A stretch of 53,248 nt of DNA from an uncultured Pirellulaceae bacterium (GTDB lineage: Bacteria; Planctomycetota; Planctomycetia; Pirellulales; Pirellulaceae): positions 1 through 53,248 of the forward strand of contig CALHZT010000182.1 of assembly GCA_938040995.1 (NCBI GenBank), read 5' to 3'. Below, one piece after another: positions 1 through 8,097 of the stretch. Position 1 is the stretch's first letter. Every line of letters starts with the position of its first letter. The notes beneath the pieces are model-generated. The model saw only the letters and a list, made by a program, of their open reading frames with translations. It did not search any database and had not been told where the DNA came from. The position numbers were made by a program, and so were the translations under genes.

Positions 1-330
1 GGCCGTCGCCGATATGTTCGCGATATCAACTCACGAAACAAGACGTTGAAGAATGCCGCTGAGCGGCTGGCGATGAACAGTCCGCTGCAGGGCACTGCTG
101 CCGACATGCTCAAGCTCGCGATGATCAAAGTGCATCGCGCGCTGGAAGAAGGTGGATTCGCAACAAAGATGTTGCTAACCGTTCACGATGAAATCGTATT
201 CGACATGCTCAAGACCGAAGAAGAATCTGTAAAGCCAGTCATCGAAGAGTGCATGCGCACCGCATTGCCAATGGACGTTCCAATCGTGATCGAAATGGGC
301 ACAGGCGAGAATTGGCTGGAAGCTCATTAG
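1..330 (+). CDS. polA: DNA polymerase I, C-terminal fragment (5' end outside window)
   Basis: This is the C-terminal end of family A DNA polymerase I, which fills gaps and replaces RNA primers during replication and repair. The reading frame is open from base 1 and starts with GRRRYVRDINSRN, the conserved finger/palm stretch of bacterial Pol I. It continues through a helix (NSPLQGTAADMLKLAM) to motif C, VHDEIVFD, whose His-Asp-Glu includes a catalytic metal-binding aspartate, and ends in GENWLEAH. The internal ATG at 46 is not a start; the gene clearly enters from the left. About 110 codons are visible. The 3' end is unusual because a second, diverged copy of its last 17 codons lies about 160 bases downstream (see 487-540). 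Confidence 0.95.
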   Translation, partial: GRRRYVRDINSRNKTLKNAAERLAMNSPLQGTAADMLKLAMIKVHRALEEGGFATKMLLTVHDEIVFDMLKTEEESVKPVIEECMRTALPMDVPIVIEMGTGENWLEAH

Positions 331-390
331 AGCACTTTGGCATTTTTCGTGTCTTCAGTCATCGTAAAAGAAGAACCGCTGATGAACGCG

Positions 391-440
391 AATGGACGCG
401 GATAAAAAGGGAATGACATCCGCGTTTATCTGCGTCCATC
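391..440. repeat. Imperfect inverted repeat (hairpin) between the two polA tails
   Basis: Bases 391-406 (AATGGACGCGGATAAA) pair with 425-440 (TTTATCTGCGTCCATC), 14 of 16 positions matching, around an 18-base loop. It lies in the 156-base gap between the polA stop codon and the duplicated polA tail. From memory, similar 'cgcggat...tttatctgcgtccatc' hairpins recur between genes in many bacterial genomes; I could not check this. Nothing else was seen between 331 and 486. Confidence 0.6.
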
Positions 441-486
441 CGTGGTCAAAACAATTAGCCAGTTTTCGCTGCAAGGTCCTGAGCGA

Positions 487-540
487 CTGCCTATCGTTAT
501 CGAAATGGGCGCTGGCGAAGACTGGCTCGAGGCCCACTAA
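487..540 (+). pseudogene. Duplicated 3'-terminal remnant of polA
   Basis: Read in frame, these bases give LPIVIEMGAGEDWLEAH and a stop, almost identical to the true polA end (VPIVIEMGTGENWLEAH and stop at 280-330). The 51 comparable bases differ at 12 positions, but only two codons change the amino acid (T to A and N to D); most other changes are at third positions, and the stop differs (TAG against TAA). Homology is not evident upstream of about 484, so this is a tail fragment and not a gene. The mainly silent divergence says the copy was under coding selection before it became a remnant, so it is either an old end displaced by recombination or an end acquired from a related polA. From 541 to 776 I see no gene. 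Confidence 0.75.
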
Positions 541-776
541 GTCCTGCTGCTTTCTCTTGCCGTCGGATTTTTGTGATCGGTGACTTTCTCGCTTTGTCAT
601 GCGCACGTCGCTCGCAGGCTCGGGGGGGCTGGCTGTAGCTTTAAGAGGGGCTTGGTTGGTCATTGCTGACAGGCTACGGTCATTGTTGATCGTGATGGGA
701 ATTGCCCCTTCGCAGATCACTTTGATTTCTATCGAAAAAATTCCCTGTCGCAGCCAACAGTTCACTGGAGTTTGAC

Positions 777-2714
777 TTGAATAGCATGTTCTCTCACGGG
801 GCCAAAGCCCTGTTCGTGTCTCTGTGCTTTGCTTCGCTTTCTGCTGGTCAGTATGTACCTGATGCCGTCGATGCTCCGTTTTCCGTTCGTGCTGGCGTGT
901 TCGCATCACAGCTGCCGTTCGAAACGGTTGTCAGATCACCGTCGTTCATTCAGCGAATTGGCGCGACCGATCAGATTCCGCATCCAGGCGGGGGCGGTCG
1001 TACGGTAGTAACGACGTTGGGCGGCTCGGTTCTCACGCTGGATTCGTCAGGGCAGGTCTCGGGCTCGTTTCTCGATCTTTCGACGGCCGGATCGGTAAGC
1101 GAGAACCCGGACTATTTCTGGGGGACTGCTCATGGCGTAACGGCGATGGCATTTCATCCCGACTATGCGAATCCTGGAGCACAGGGGCATCGCAAGTTTT
1201 ACATCGTTGAGACGGAAACGTTGAATGCCGGTACGCCTGACTTTTTTGAATCGGAAGCCTTTAGCAACAACGCTCCCGGTGGTATCGATGGGCAACATGA
1301 TGAGGTGCTTTACGAGTACACAATGTCGTCGGTTGGTAGCGACGTTTGCGACGCGGGTTGTGCAGCGACGAAACGCGAAGTGATGCGTGTCGCCCAGCCA
1401 GCGTGGCACCACAATATTGGAGACATCGAATTCGACGCCAACAACTTGCTATATATCTCTGCTGGCGATGGCGGTGTTGATTCACCGCCTGGTTTTCTTT
1501 TTTCGAACAATTCTCAGCGGCTGGACAGGTTCTTCGGGAAGATCCACCGCATTGATCCGTTCGGATCGAATAGTGCAAACGGGCAGTATGGCATACCGGC
1601 GTCGAATCCGTTTGCCGATGGTCCAGGAGGCAATGTAGATGAGATCTATGCCTATGGGCTGCGAAATCCATATCGCCTGGATTTTGATCCGGTTACCGGA
1701 GACCTCTTTGCTTCTGAGACAGGAGAAGTAAGCATTGAAAGTGTGAATCGAATCCAGCAAGGCGGCAATCACGGCTGGAATGAAAAAGAGGGGAGCTTTC
1801 TCTACCGCGAGTCAGATCGGTCGGTTTCACCGGATGTCGATGCCAATGGTAATGGGATCGGTGATGTTGCGGAGCAGATGGGGCTTATTGATCCCGTTTT
1901 CGAATACGATCGGGATGATGGGGCTGCGATTATCGGTGGCGTCTTTTATCGCGGAACGCGGATTCCCGAATTGCAGGGCATGTATGTCTTTGCGGACCAT
2001 GGAGGACTTGCCACGTCCGCGAGAAACGGCAAGCTCTTCTATGGAGATCCGGCAACAGGGCAGGTCTTCAATTTCCAGTTTGAGAACGACTACTTTCCTT
2101 TACCGCTCAATAACGAAGGCAATCCGCTGCCCTTCGAAATCCATAGCGTGGCGACAGACGCCGACGGTGAAATTACCGTGTTGGGGATGATTCAGAATGC
2201 TGATGGGACGTTTGAATCGACTGCCATACGGATTGCACCGTCGTTGTCCTCAGACTTTGATGGCGATGGCGAGTTCGGCTGCCCGGACGTTGACGGGTTG
2301 GTTGCCGCGATCGCTGGTGGTAGTGGTCCGTTGCAATTCGACCTCACGGCTGACGGAGAAGTTGATCAGGATGATTTGAATGCGTGGTTATCGGAAGCAG
2401 GCGAGGAAGAGCTTGCGTCGGGCAATGCATTCCTGCACGGCGATGCGAATCTGGATGGTGTCGTGGACGGGTCGGATTTCAACGTTTGGAATAGCAACAA
2501 ATTCACCTCGACTGCTGCTTGGTGCTCGGGGGACTTCAATGCAGACGGAGTTGTTGATGGGTCGGATTTCAACATCTGGAACGCCAACAAGTTCACCAGT
2601 TCAGCGGACAGCGTTTCCGCCGTGCCCGAACCTCAATCGGCACTCTACCTCTGTCTTGGCGTGGTTGGGTTGTTGTTGACGCGACGAAATCGATGTCAGT
2701 CAAAACGGCGCTAG
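777..2714 (+). CDS. Secreted sugar-dehydrogenase-like beta-propeller with dockerin loops and PEP-CTERM tail
   Basis: An exported protein of 645 residues. A signal peptide (about 1-24, cleaved near SAG-QY) precedes a glucose/sorbosone dehydrogenase-type propeller (about 30-485), with family motifs HNIGDIEFDANNLLYISAGDGG in two parts, YGLRNPYRLDFDP and GGNHGWNEKEG. Known relatives use PQQ to oxidise sugars, but others are catalytically uncharacterised, so the substrate is unknown. Four dockerin-like calcium loops follow (from about 492, 520, 555 and 585; for example GDANLDGVVDGSDFNVW). The end is a PEP-CTERM sorting tail: VPEPQSALY (about 616), a hydrophobic helix and RRNR. No exosortase gene is in the window. 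A TTG start at 777 is chosen because GGAG at 767-770 sits six bases before it; ATG at 786 is the alternative. It converges on holA. Confidence 0.85.
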   Translation: MNSMFSHGAKALFVSLCFASLSAGQYVPDAVDAPFSVRAGVFASQLPFETVVRSPSFIQRIGATDQIPHPGGGGRTVVTTLGGSVLTLDSSGQVSGSFLDLSTAGSVSENPDYFWGTAHGVTAMAFHPDYANPGAQGHRKFYIVETETLNAGTPDFFESEAFSNNAPGGIDGQHDEVLYEYTMSSVGSDVCDAGCAATKREVMRVAQPAWHHNIGDIEFDANNLLYISAGDGGVDSPPGFLFSNNSQRLDRFFGKIHRIDPFGSNSANGQYGIPASNPFADGPGGNVDEIYAYGLRNPYRLDFDPVTGDLFASETGEVSIESVNRIQQGGNHGWNEKEGSFLYRESDRSVSPDVDANGNGIGDVAEQMGLIDPVFEYDRDDGAAIIGGVFYRGTRIPELQGMYVFADHGGLATSARNGKLFYGDPATGQVFNFQFENDYFPLPLNNEGNPLPFEIHSVATDADGEITVLGMIQNADGTFESTAIRIAPSLSSDFDGDGEFGCPDVDGLVAAIAGGSGPLQFDLTADGEVDQDDLNAWLSEAGEEELASGNAFLHGDANLDGVVDGSDFNVWNSNKFTSTAAWCSGDFNADGVVDGSDFNIWNANKFTSSADSVSAVPEPQSALYLCLGVVGLLLTRRNRCQSKRR

Positions 2715-2768
2715 TACCTGTGAATCGATGTCTGTCGATCTTTGGGGCCTTCGAGAAATTTTTGCGGC

Positions 2769-3863
2769 TTACCGACGTTGTCGAGCGTCGGCTTCGTTTG
2801 ACAGACTGACCAGCAACATCTCCATCGCGTGCCTTGCACGGTGTGGTTGGGAATGGGTTCCTTTCAGCTGCAGGTCCGCTTCGAGCAGCTTTGCGTAGAG
2901 TTTGCCGGCTCGATCGCGGCCGATTTGACGAAGTTGATTTTCTGCCTGCTTAAGGGCGCCCTGCGGGTACTTGCGAAAGCCGGCGGAAAGCAAGGCCTCT
3001 CCAAGATTGGGGCGACGGCCTTCGTTCTCCATCGACTGGACGGCTCGAGTCGCCGCTGCGAAGCGGCGCAGGGACCAGGAGAACGCGCCGAACAGAGCCT
3101 GCGGATGTTCGCCGGACATAAGCATGCGATCCAGCTGAACGAGTGCTTCCGCGGCGTTTCCATCGCATGCCGCATCCAGCAAGTCCCATGTCGTCCTGGT
3201 GCGCCATCCACCGACGATCTCGACGACGGATTCCGGGCTAACTTCTGCTTTGGGGTCTTCGACCGACAGCGCCAACTTGGCAAGATCCTGATTAATCTTG
3301 CCGATATCCATGCCTACCAAATCAAGCAATTGCTGAGTCGCGGTAGATTTCAGTTTGAGTCCGTGTTCTTTTTTTGCCCAGCTGGTAATCCACTTGTTGA
3401 GTTTGGTGGTGTCGACCGATTTGGATTTCCCCGACTTGCGTTCAGGCGGTTTGCAGGCGATCACGATTCCAGATTCGGCAATCATTTTTGCCAGTCGCGT
3501 ATTGCCGGGAAACGTTTTGACGTCAAGGATCAAAGTTGACGACTTGGATGGACTGGAAGCATAGTCTTCGAGTTGCGATCGATGTTTGCTGACAAATTCG
3601 TCGGCTCGACGCAATATTACCGTGCGTTTCTCGGGCCCAAACAGGGACGCGGTTGCCAATTCATCAGCGACGTCGACCCACGTAAGCTGGGCGCCTTCCA
3701 GCTGAGTCGCCGGGAAATCGTCATCGTCATCCTGGAGTATCTTGTCGATCTCTTTCAGGCAAAGCTGCTTGAGAAACGACTCGTCGCCGAATAGCACGCA
3801 AACCGCCGGTAACTCATCCGGCGGAGTCGAGAGAAAGTCAAAAGCGTGTGGCGTTCGTTCCAT
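2769..3863 (-). CDS. holA: DNA polymerase III delta subunit (clamp loader)
   Basis: The delta subunit opens the sliding clamp during clamp loading by the replicative polymerase. The 364-residue length is typical. The N-terminus has the family signature VCVLFGDESFLKQLCLKEI (about 21-39), followed by LATASLFGPEKRTVILRRAD, the usual 'sluggish AAA+' domain without a working Walker A. The middle has the IACKPPE and KLNKWI region, and the C-terminal collar helices contain WDLLDAACDGN, LMSGEHPQALFGAFSWSLRR and KLYAKLLEADLQLKG, all characteristic. It ends 55 bases from the oppositely oriented propeller gene and stands alone, so it is probably monocistronic. Confidence 0.93.
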   Translation of the reverse strand: MERTPHAFDFLSTPPDELPAVCVLFGDESFLKQLCLKEIDKILQDDDDDFPATQLEGAQLTWVDVADELATASLFGPEKRTVILRRADEFVSKHRSQLEDYASSPSKSSTLILDVKTFPGNTRLAKMIAESGIVIACKPPERKSGKSKSVDTTKLNKWITSWAKKEHGLKLKSTATQQLLDLVGMDIGKINQDLAKLALSVEDPKAEVSPESVVEIVGGWRTRTTWDLLDAACDGNAAEALVQLDRMLMSGEHPQALFGAFSWSLRRFAAATRAVQSMENEGRRPNLGEALLSAGFRKYPQGALKQAENQLRQIGRDRAGKLYAKLLEADLQLKGTHSQPHRARHAMEMLLVSLSNEADARQRR

Positions 3864-3957
3864 CTCCAGATTGTATCAGGCGGGGCGATGTCGACGAGAG
3901 CCCAATGAGCTGCTACCGCGTGCATTACGCGACTTGAGGTCGTCGGAGTATCGTTGG

Positions 3958-4010
3958 CAGCCTGCCGTTAACCGAAGTGCAGCCTGCCACTAACCGAAGT
4001 GCAGCCTGCC
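3958..4010. repeat. 22-bp tandem repeat, about 2.4 copies
   Basis: Two full units, CAGCCTGCCGTTAACCGAAGTG at 3958-3979 and a copy differing at two positions at 3980-4001, followed by a partial CAGCCTGCC (4002-4010). The array lies in the 152-base gap between the stop codon of the secreted protein below and the start of holA, so it sits in the 5' region of holA and downstream of its upstream neighbour. Confidence 0.85.
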
Positions 4011-4015
4011 AATGC

Positions 4016-6046
4016 CTATTTGCCGGCTTCAACCTGATGGCTGGCTGGTCGAAAACCACGGATGTGTCCTTGTGGTGCCAAGCCTTCTGCCTTGATTGGT
4101 TCGCTCAGAGTCTGAGTCGCGACATTGCCGGCTCGATCACGAGCGCGGATCTGAAGATAGATTCCGCTGGGCACCCGATCGCCGGCTTTCCAGTCGTACT
4201 GCCCGGTGTTTGCGAGATTGTCGGCGATCAGTCGCCATGGACCGGTTGGCGCGTCACTGTACAAAAGAGAGATCGGGCTCGGGAAGAGATCTTCGTCCTC
4301 GGCTTCCCAGGTAATCGCGAGTTTGCCTTGCTCGTTGCCTCGTCCGTAAACGGCGGATCGAATGGCAACTGTGGGTGGCGTCTTGTCGACTCGAATCCAG
4401 ATGTCGGCAGGATCGCCGGGCATTGGCGGCCGCATCGTGAGGCCTTCACGCGATTGAACAAGCAACCGGAATCCATACATGCCGTCGTCGTTGACGCGAG
4501 CCAGGTAGGGACTGATGCGATCGTCGTCGTCACCATGGTGATGCCACGACTGACCGCCGTCGTCGGTATACCAGACCTCGACACGATGGACCTTTTCGGC
4601 GTTGCTGGCGTCCACCGAATAATCGAGATGGAACTTTCGTGAATTGGAAATTCGCCAGTCAACGGGGTGGGCCATACCGGATGGCGAATCGTTCGGTTCG
4701 TTCGCTGGTTGATACTGGCTTTCGAGTGTCTCCGCTTCAGACGCTGGCGCCGGTGGCAGTGGTTCGAAACTGCTGGCGACGGGTGGATTTGGATTGACGG
4801 ATCGTCCGATGGCTGGAGTCGGTGTGAGTGGCGGCACTTGAGACCACGTTGGTGTCGGCGTCGGCAACTCGGTTCCTGCGGTGGTCGATGATTTTGGAGG
4901 ACGAAGCGGGTTGAAGGGTAGTTGCGGCGCCGAAGGTGCAATTTGCGGCGCCGGCAAGGGGCTGAGTGCCGGCTGCGGTTGAGCCGAACCTTGTTGGGCA
5001 GGATCGGGTAGTTGAGACGCTGGATTTGGGAGTTGGTTCACATGGGGATTCGGAATGGCGTTCGGAATCGAGTTCGGAGCCACCGGCTTTGGTGTCGTTT
5101 TCGGAATCACCCACGGGTTTGCTTCTGCCGTCGCTGGGTAGTTGGCACTTGGCGTCGAGTCGGCTTGTGAATTTGCGGGAGCCGGCGTCGGCGTCCAGTA
5201 CTGATTCGTCATGACGGCTGGGCCGCCACTTTTCGGAGCCGCCGAGACGACCGGTAGCCGGCTTGCCGGCTTGATCGACGGGCTGCCAGTTGGCGATTTT
5301 GCAACTTCGACCGTTGGCAACGGGGCAGGCAACGGCACAATAGTATTCTTGGCGGCATCGCTGGATGCGATCTGCCTTTCAATGACGGTAAGATTGTCGG
5401 CTTTGTCACGAGCTTCCGCACGGATGAAGATGTCCTCGGCCGTGCGCGGCAACGACCAATCGACTTCACCGACGATGGTTCCGTCCGCTTTGACGGTCGA
5501 ACCGCCGTGGATACTTAAGGCTTGCCACGGCCCTTTCGCACCCGTCTTGTATTCGATTCTTACGGAAGCCGGAACGCAGTTGGCGTCCAGTATTCGCCAG
5601 TTCGCGTGCACCTGTCCTGGCGTCGCCGCGTCCGCCGTGAGCTCAAATTGCGGCTGGGTCTGATCGACGATAACCTTCATTTGCGGCGCGTGCTTCTTTC
5701 GCGAAGTCGCTTTGCCATTCATATCGAGAGTGCGAATGGAGAACCAGTATTCCCCGTCGGCTCCGGCGCGGAAGCTAAACCGGTTCTCGGTTGGGCCGCG
5801 CTGCTGATACAGAGTCCAGTTTTCACCTTTGTCACCGCTGACAAACAACTCCACAACACCTGCCTGGTGCTCTTCGGCCGGAGTCGTAAATGGAATGAAG
5901 AAGGTGTTGTTTTTGGTGATGAGCGGTTGGTCCGCGAATGATGTCGACACGGACGCGGCGAGTAGCGTGGCGAGAGCGCAAACGACGGGCCATGTGCGAG
6001 TCGGCACGCAGTGGTTCATCTTTGGCGACGGCTTGGAAGCTTGCAT
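4016..6046 (-). CDS. Secreted two-half beta-sandwich protein with proline-rich linker
   Basis: No specific function recognised. The protein (about 676 residues) begins with a signal peptide (VVCALATLLAASVSTSFA, about 20-40). The N-terminal half has a module ending WFSIRTLDMNGKA, then a second module that starts VDQTQPQFEL and ends IRAEARDKADN. A proline/alanine/serine-rich linker of about 190 residues follows. The C-terminal half repeats the same two-module plan: VEVWYTDDGGQSWHHHG, then VDKTPPTVAI to IRARDRAGNV. Such SGDKGENW/TDDGGQSW and 'RARDRAGN' motifs are typical of Ig-like or exo-sialidase-like beta sandwiches in planctomycete secreted proteins. Start choice is uncertain: GTG 6052, ATG 6046 or ATG 6019 are all possible and none has a clear ribosome site. 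Probably a periplasmic or surface structural protein. Confidence 0.75.
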   Translation of the reverse strand: MQASKPSPKMNHCVPTRTWPVVCALATLLAASVSTSFADQPLITKNNTFFIPFTTPAEEHQAGVVELFVSGDKGENWTLYQQRGPTENRFSFRAGADGEYWFSIRTLDMNGKATSRKKHAPQMKVIVDQTQPQFELTADAATPGQVHANWRILDANCVPASVRIEYKTGAKGPWQALSIHGGSTVKADGTIVGEVDWSLPRTAEDIFIRAEARDKADNLTVIERQIASSDAAKNTIVPLPAPLPTVEVAKSPTGSPSIKPASRLPVVSAAPKSGGPAVMTNQYWTPTPAPANSQADSTPSANYPATAEANPWVIPKTTPKPVAPNSIPNAIPNPHVNQLPNPASQLPDPAQQGSAQPQPALSPLPAPQIAPSAPQLPFNPLRPPKSSTTAGTELPTPTPTWSQVPPLTPTPAIGRSVNPNPPVASSFEPLPPAPASEAETLESQYQPANEPNDSPSGMAHPVDWRISNSRKFHLDYSVDASNAEKVHRVEVWYTDDGGQSWHHHGDDDDRISPYLARVNDDGMYGFRLLVQSREGLTMRPPMPGDPADIWIRVDKTPPTVAIRSAVYGRGNEQGKLAITWEAEDEDLFPSPISLLYSDAPTGPWRLIADNLANTGQYDWKAGDRVPSGIYLQIRARDRAGNVATQTLSEPIKAEGLAPQGHIRGFRPASHQVEAGK

Positions 6047-6239
6047 TGCCACAACAACTCGGGTTCATGCGACTTAAAATGGGACGGCCTCAGACAGACC
6101 TTCCAACCTGGGAGGTATCGGCGTGCGCATTCTGCGGCTTGAAGAAGATTTGCGCGTGTGGCAAGGCAGGGGAGCTACGTTGCCAGGGAAGTCGCTTTAG
6201 GATGGTCCTGCGCCGGCAATGCTGTGACAGCGTTGCGTG

Positions 6240-7166
6240 CTAGTTGGCGTTTGCTTCCGGTTCCCACGGGGAAGTATCAATCGACTCGCCGCCGCCTCTA
6301 GTCGCCATGCCTTGCAGCTCTTCGGGTGGCGTAAAATCATCTACATGCCGGACCCGTCCATCCGCCGTCAGCACGTGAATGCCAGTCGTACTATGGTGGC
6401 TGCCGATTCCCTTGTCTGTGTTAATCGTCCAAGTCATGGAAGCTGCTGACAAATCCACCGGCTCCATCCAGTGCACATCGGTATCTGCGACTTCGATCAC
6501 GAGGAGCGTGTCCGAAAGCTTGTCGGTGATCTCTTCCGGTTTTCGCTCCGTTGGACCGTCGAACACCAGAGTCGGACCGCAAATTACCATGTAGCTTGTT
6601 TCATCCCTCGTTGCATCCAGATCGGGGCAATTGAACACCTCCGGCATCTTGCTGCCGACGGCTCGCATGTTTGCCTGATCGTCCCAGGGCACGGACATAT
6701 CATATTTTGAAAAGAGACTTTGCTCGCCAAGGTAGGGCAGCAGCAGGACTCGCCAACTGTGCATCGGCTTGCCGTTTTTGTCGACCGTATATGCCGGCGG
6801 GTAGTGCCCCTTTTCCTTGACGTAGGCCTCGATCGCGACATGAATTCGCTCGAGGTTCGCTGCACAGGATGCCGGCGGCGGGACCGTCCGTCCGAGAAAC
6901 GGAATCGACTCCGGTTGAAGTGCCGAGACGAAAATGACGCCAAAGATGCCAAGGAAGACAACCAGAAGGCCAATCGAAGAGACGAGAAACGTCAGCGCCT
7001 TGGTGAGCTTCTTCGCGTTCGAAGGTCTGACCTTCTTAATGTTTGCCAGATCCGGGATCGTTACTGGTTTGCGGCAGGCGGCGCAAGGGCCATTCTGGCC
7101 GGCGTAGTCGGCGGCGACTTCGGTATAGGTGCCGCAGTGAGGGCATGTGAAGGGAATGGTCTTCAT
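6240..7166 (-). CDS. DUF1559-like membrane protein with N-terminal zinc ribbon
   Basis: A 308-residue protein. It opens with a zinc ribbon, CPHC (Cys8, Cys11) and CAAC (Cys29, Cys32), followed by one membrane helix (about 56-84, LTFLVSSIGLLVVFLGIFGVIF). The exported C-terminal part has the hallmarks of the planctomycete DUF1559 family: NLERIHVAIEAYVKEKGHYPPAY, HSWRVLLLPYLGEQSLF, PWDD and a late HVLTADGRVRHV. DUF1559 proteins are abundant in planctomycetes and mostly pilin-like; here the pilin N-terminus is replaced by the zinc ribbon and helix. Function is unknown. ATG at 7166; no strong ribosome site. It stands alone. Confidence 0.85.
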   Translation of the reverse strand: MKTIPFTCPHCGTYTEVAADYAGQNGPCAACRKPVTIPDLANIKKVRPSNAKKLTKALTFLVSSIGLLVVFLGIFGVIFVSALQPESIPFLGRTVPPPASCAANLERIHVAIEAYVKEKGHYPPAYTVDKNGKPMHSWRVLLLPYLGEQSLFSKYDMSVPWDDQANMRAVGSKMPEVFNCPDLDATRDETSYMVICGPTLVFDGPTERKPEEITDKLSDTLLVIEVADTDVHWMEPVDLSAASMTWTINTDKGIGSHHSTTGIHVLTADGRVRHVDDFTPPEELQGMATRGGGESIDTSPWEPEANAN

Positions 7167-7515
7167 GCGAGTCGATTGTCTGAAGGCGAGGTTGAAAGTA
7201 ATTCTGGCAACATAGGAGTGCAGCCACGTAACTTCGATTCCCTGTCGACGACTTATTCTAACCCGGCCTCATAGACTTCGCGAATACGAGCGTAATGTCG
7301 CGATTCGCAGCCGCCTGGCGGACAGCCGGGGAATTTTTCTCAGCAGGACTCAGGCCCTTTCGCAGCAAACTCCGAGCCATTTTTCGGCTGGCGACCCGAT
7401 GTCGGGCTCGTCCGCAATGGACGAGTCGAGGGATGTTGTAGATAATTGGTTAAGCCGTATGGGTTATGCGGCTGTTGATACCTGAGTAAGTAGTTTCGGT
7501 TGTTGGTCATTCGAG
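7167..7515. other. Intergenic region between divergent genes, no gene seen
   Basis: This 349-base gap separates the divergent DUF1559-like gene and the small membrane protein, so it must hold promoters for both. I see no convincing ORF, RNA gene or perfect promoter. The only local structure is a short palindrome CCCGATGTCGGG near 7396-7407. Confidence 0.4.
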
Positions 7516-7779
7516 ATGGAAATATTGCAAGGGCCGGTTCCAAAGGCCATCGTCTGGATCACGATCGCCATCATTCTTGGCGTGATTGGCTTTTATTTTG
7601 CGCAAAGATTTCGGGATGAACCGGATCTAGAGAATAGCACTTCCGACCACCTTTCTAATTTCAGAGAAATGAAACAGCGAGGTGTCCTGGACGATAAGGA
7701 ATTCCGAAACATTAAGACCATGCTAAGCGAAAAGCTGGCAGACCAGGTGAAGGACAGCGACAACGAGATTGCGGATTAG
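7516..7779 (+). CDS. Small single-pass membrane protein with SHOCT-like tail
   Basis: An 87-residue protein with one N-terminal membrane helix (about 10-29, AIVWITIAIILGVIGFYFAQ) and a charged cytoplasmic tail. The tail segment FREMKQRGVLDDKEFRNIKTML resembles the short C-terminal SHOCT motif (LKELKDQGIITEEEFEAKK type), which often ends small membrane or oligomerising proteins. Function unknown. It is in the same direction as clpX but 318 bases upstream, so co-transcription is uncertain. Confidence 0.65.
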   Translation: MEILQGPVPKAIVWITIAIILGVIGFYFAQRFRDEPDLENSTSDHLSNFREMKQRGVLDDKEFRNIKTMLSEKLADQVKDSDNEIAD

Positions 7780-8097
7780 GTTCCCATTTGCAGCGACGTG
7801 ACAGCGATCAATTCCGCGGCTTTTGCGGGATGCGTCCAGTCGAACGGCAGTAAAAATTAACATGCTATCAACGCATGCCGATTGTCGATGCTCCACCCTA
7901 TGGCGGCTCGATGAACCAACAGAAAGTCGTCTACGTATAGTGCTCGGGACAAGAACGGACATGGAAGCCCTTATGGGCCATGATCAACGACCTTACCGTC
8001 GCCTGATCGGCCACGCGAGCAGCACCAGGGATTTGTTAAAAATCGATGGCCGATGCATCGTTGCGAGAGCAACGACAGGTGTCCGAAAGGAGAAGTA
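7780..8097. other. Leader region of clpX, no gene seen
   Basis: A 318-base stretch between the small membrane protein and clpX. An in-frame extension and a 91-codon ORF (7823-8098) exist but have no recognisable content or ribosome site. It probably contains the clpX promoter, though I cannot point to convincing -35/-10 boxes. Confidence 0.35.
8086..8092 (+). promoter_or_regulatory. Shine-Dalgarno of clpX
   Basis: AAAGGAG ends five bases before ATG 8098. It decides the clpX start: the frame is open further upstream to 8053, but the upstream codons have no ribosome site and ClpX normally begins just before its zinc-binding domain. Confidence 0.85.

Noticed and set aside
355..909. 184-codon minus-strand ORF crossing the polA tail remnant
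   Set aside because: Overlaps the start of the propeller gene and the repeat hairpin, with unstructured composition and no ribosome site.
2829..3539. 236-codon ORF antisense to holA
   Set aside because: Shadow of the real holA coding sequence; no recognisable protein features.
3977..4642. 221-codon ORF on the plus strand over the repeat and secreted-protein gene
   Set aside because: Starts inside the tandem repeat and lies antisense to a gene with clear signal peptide and domain structure.
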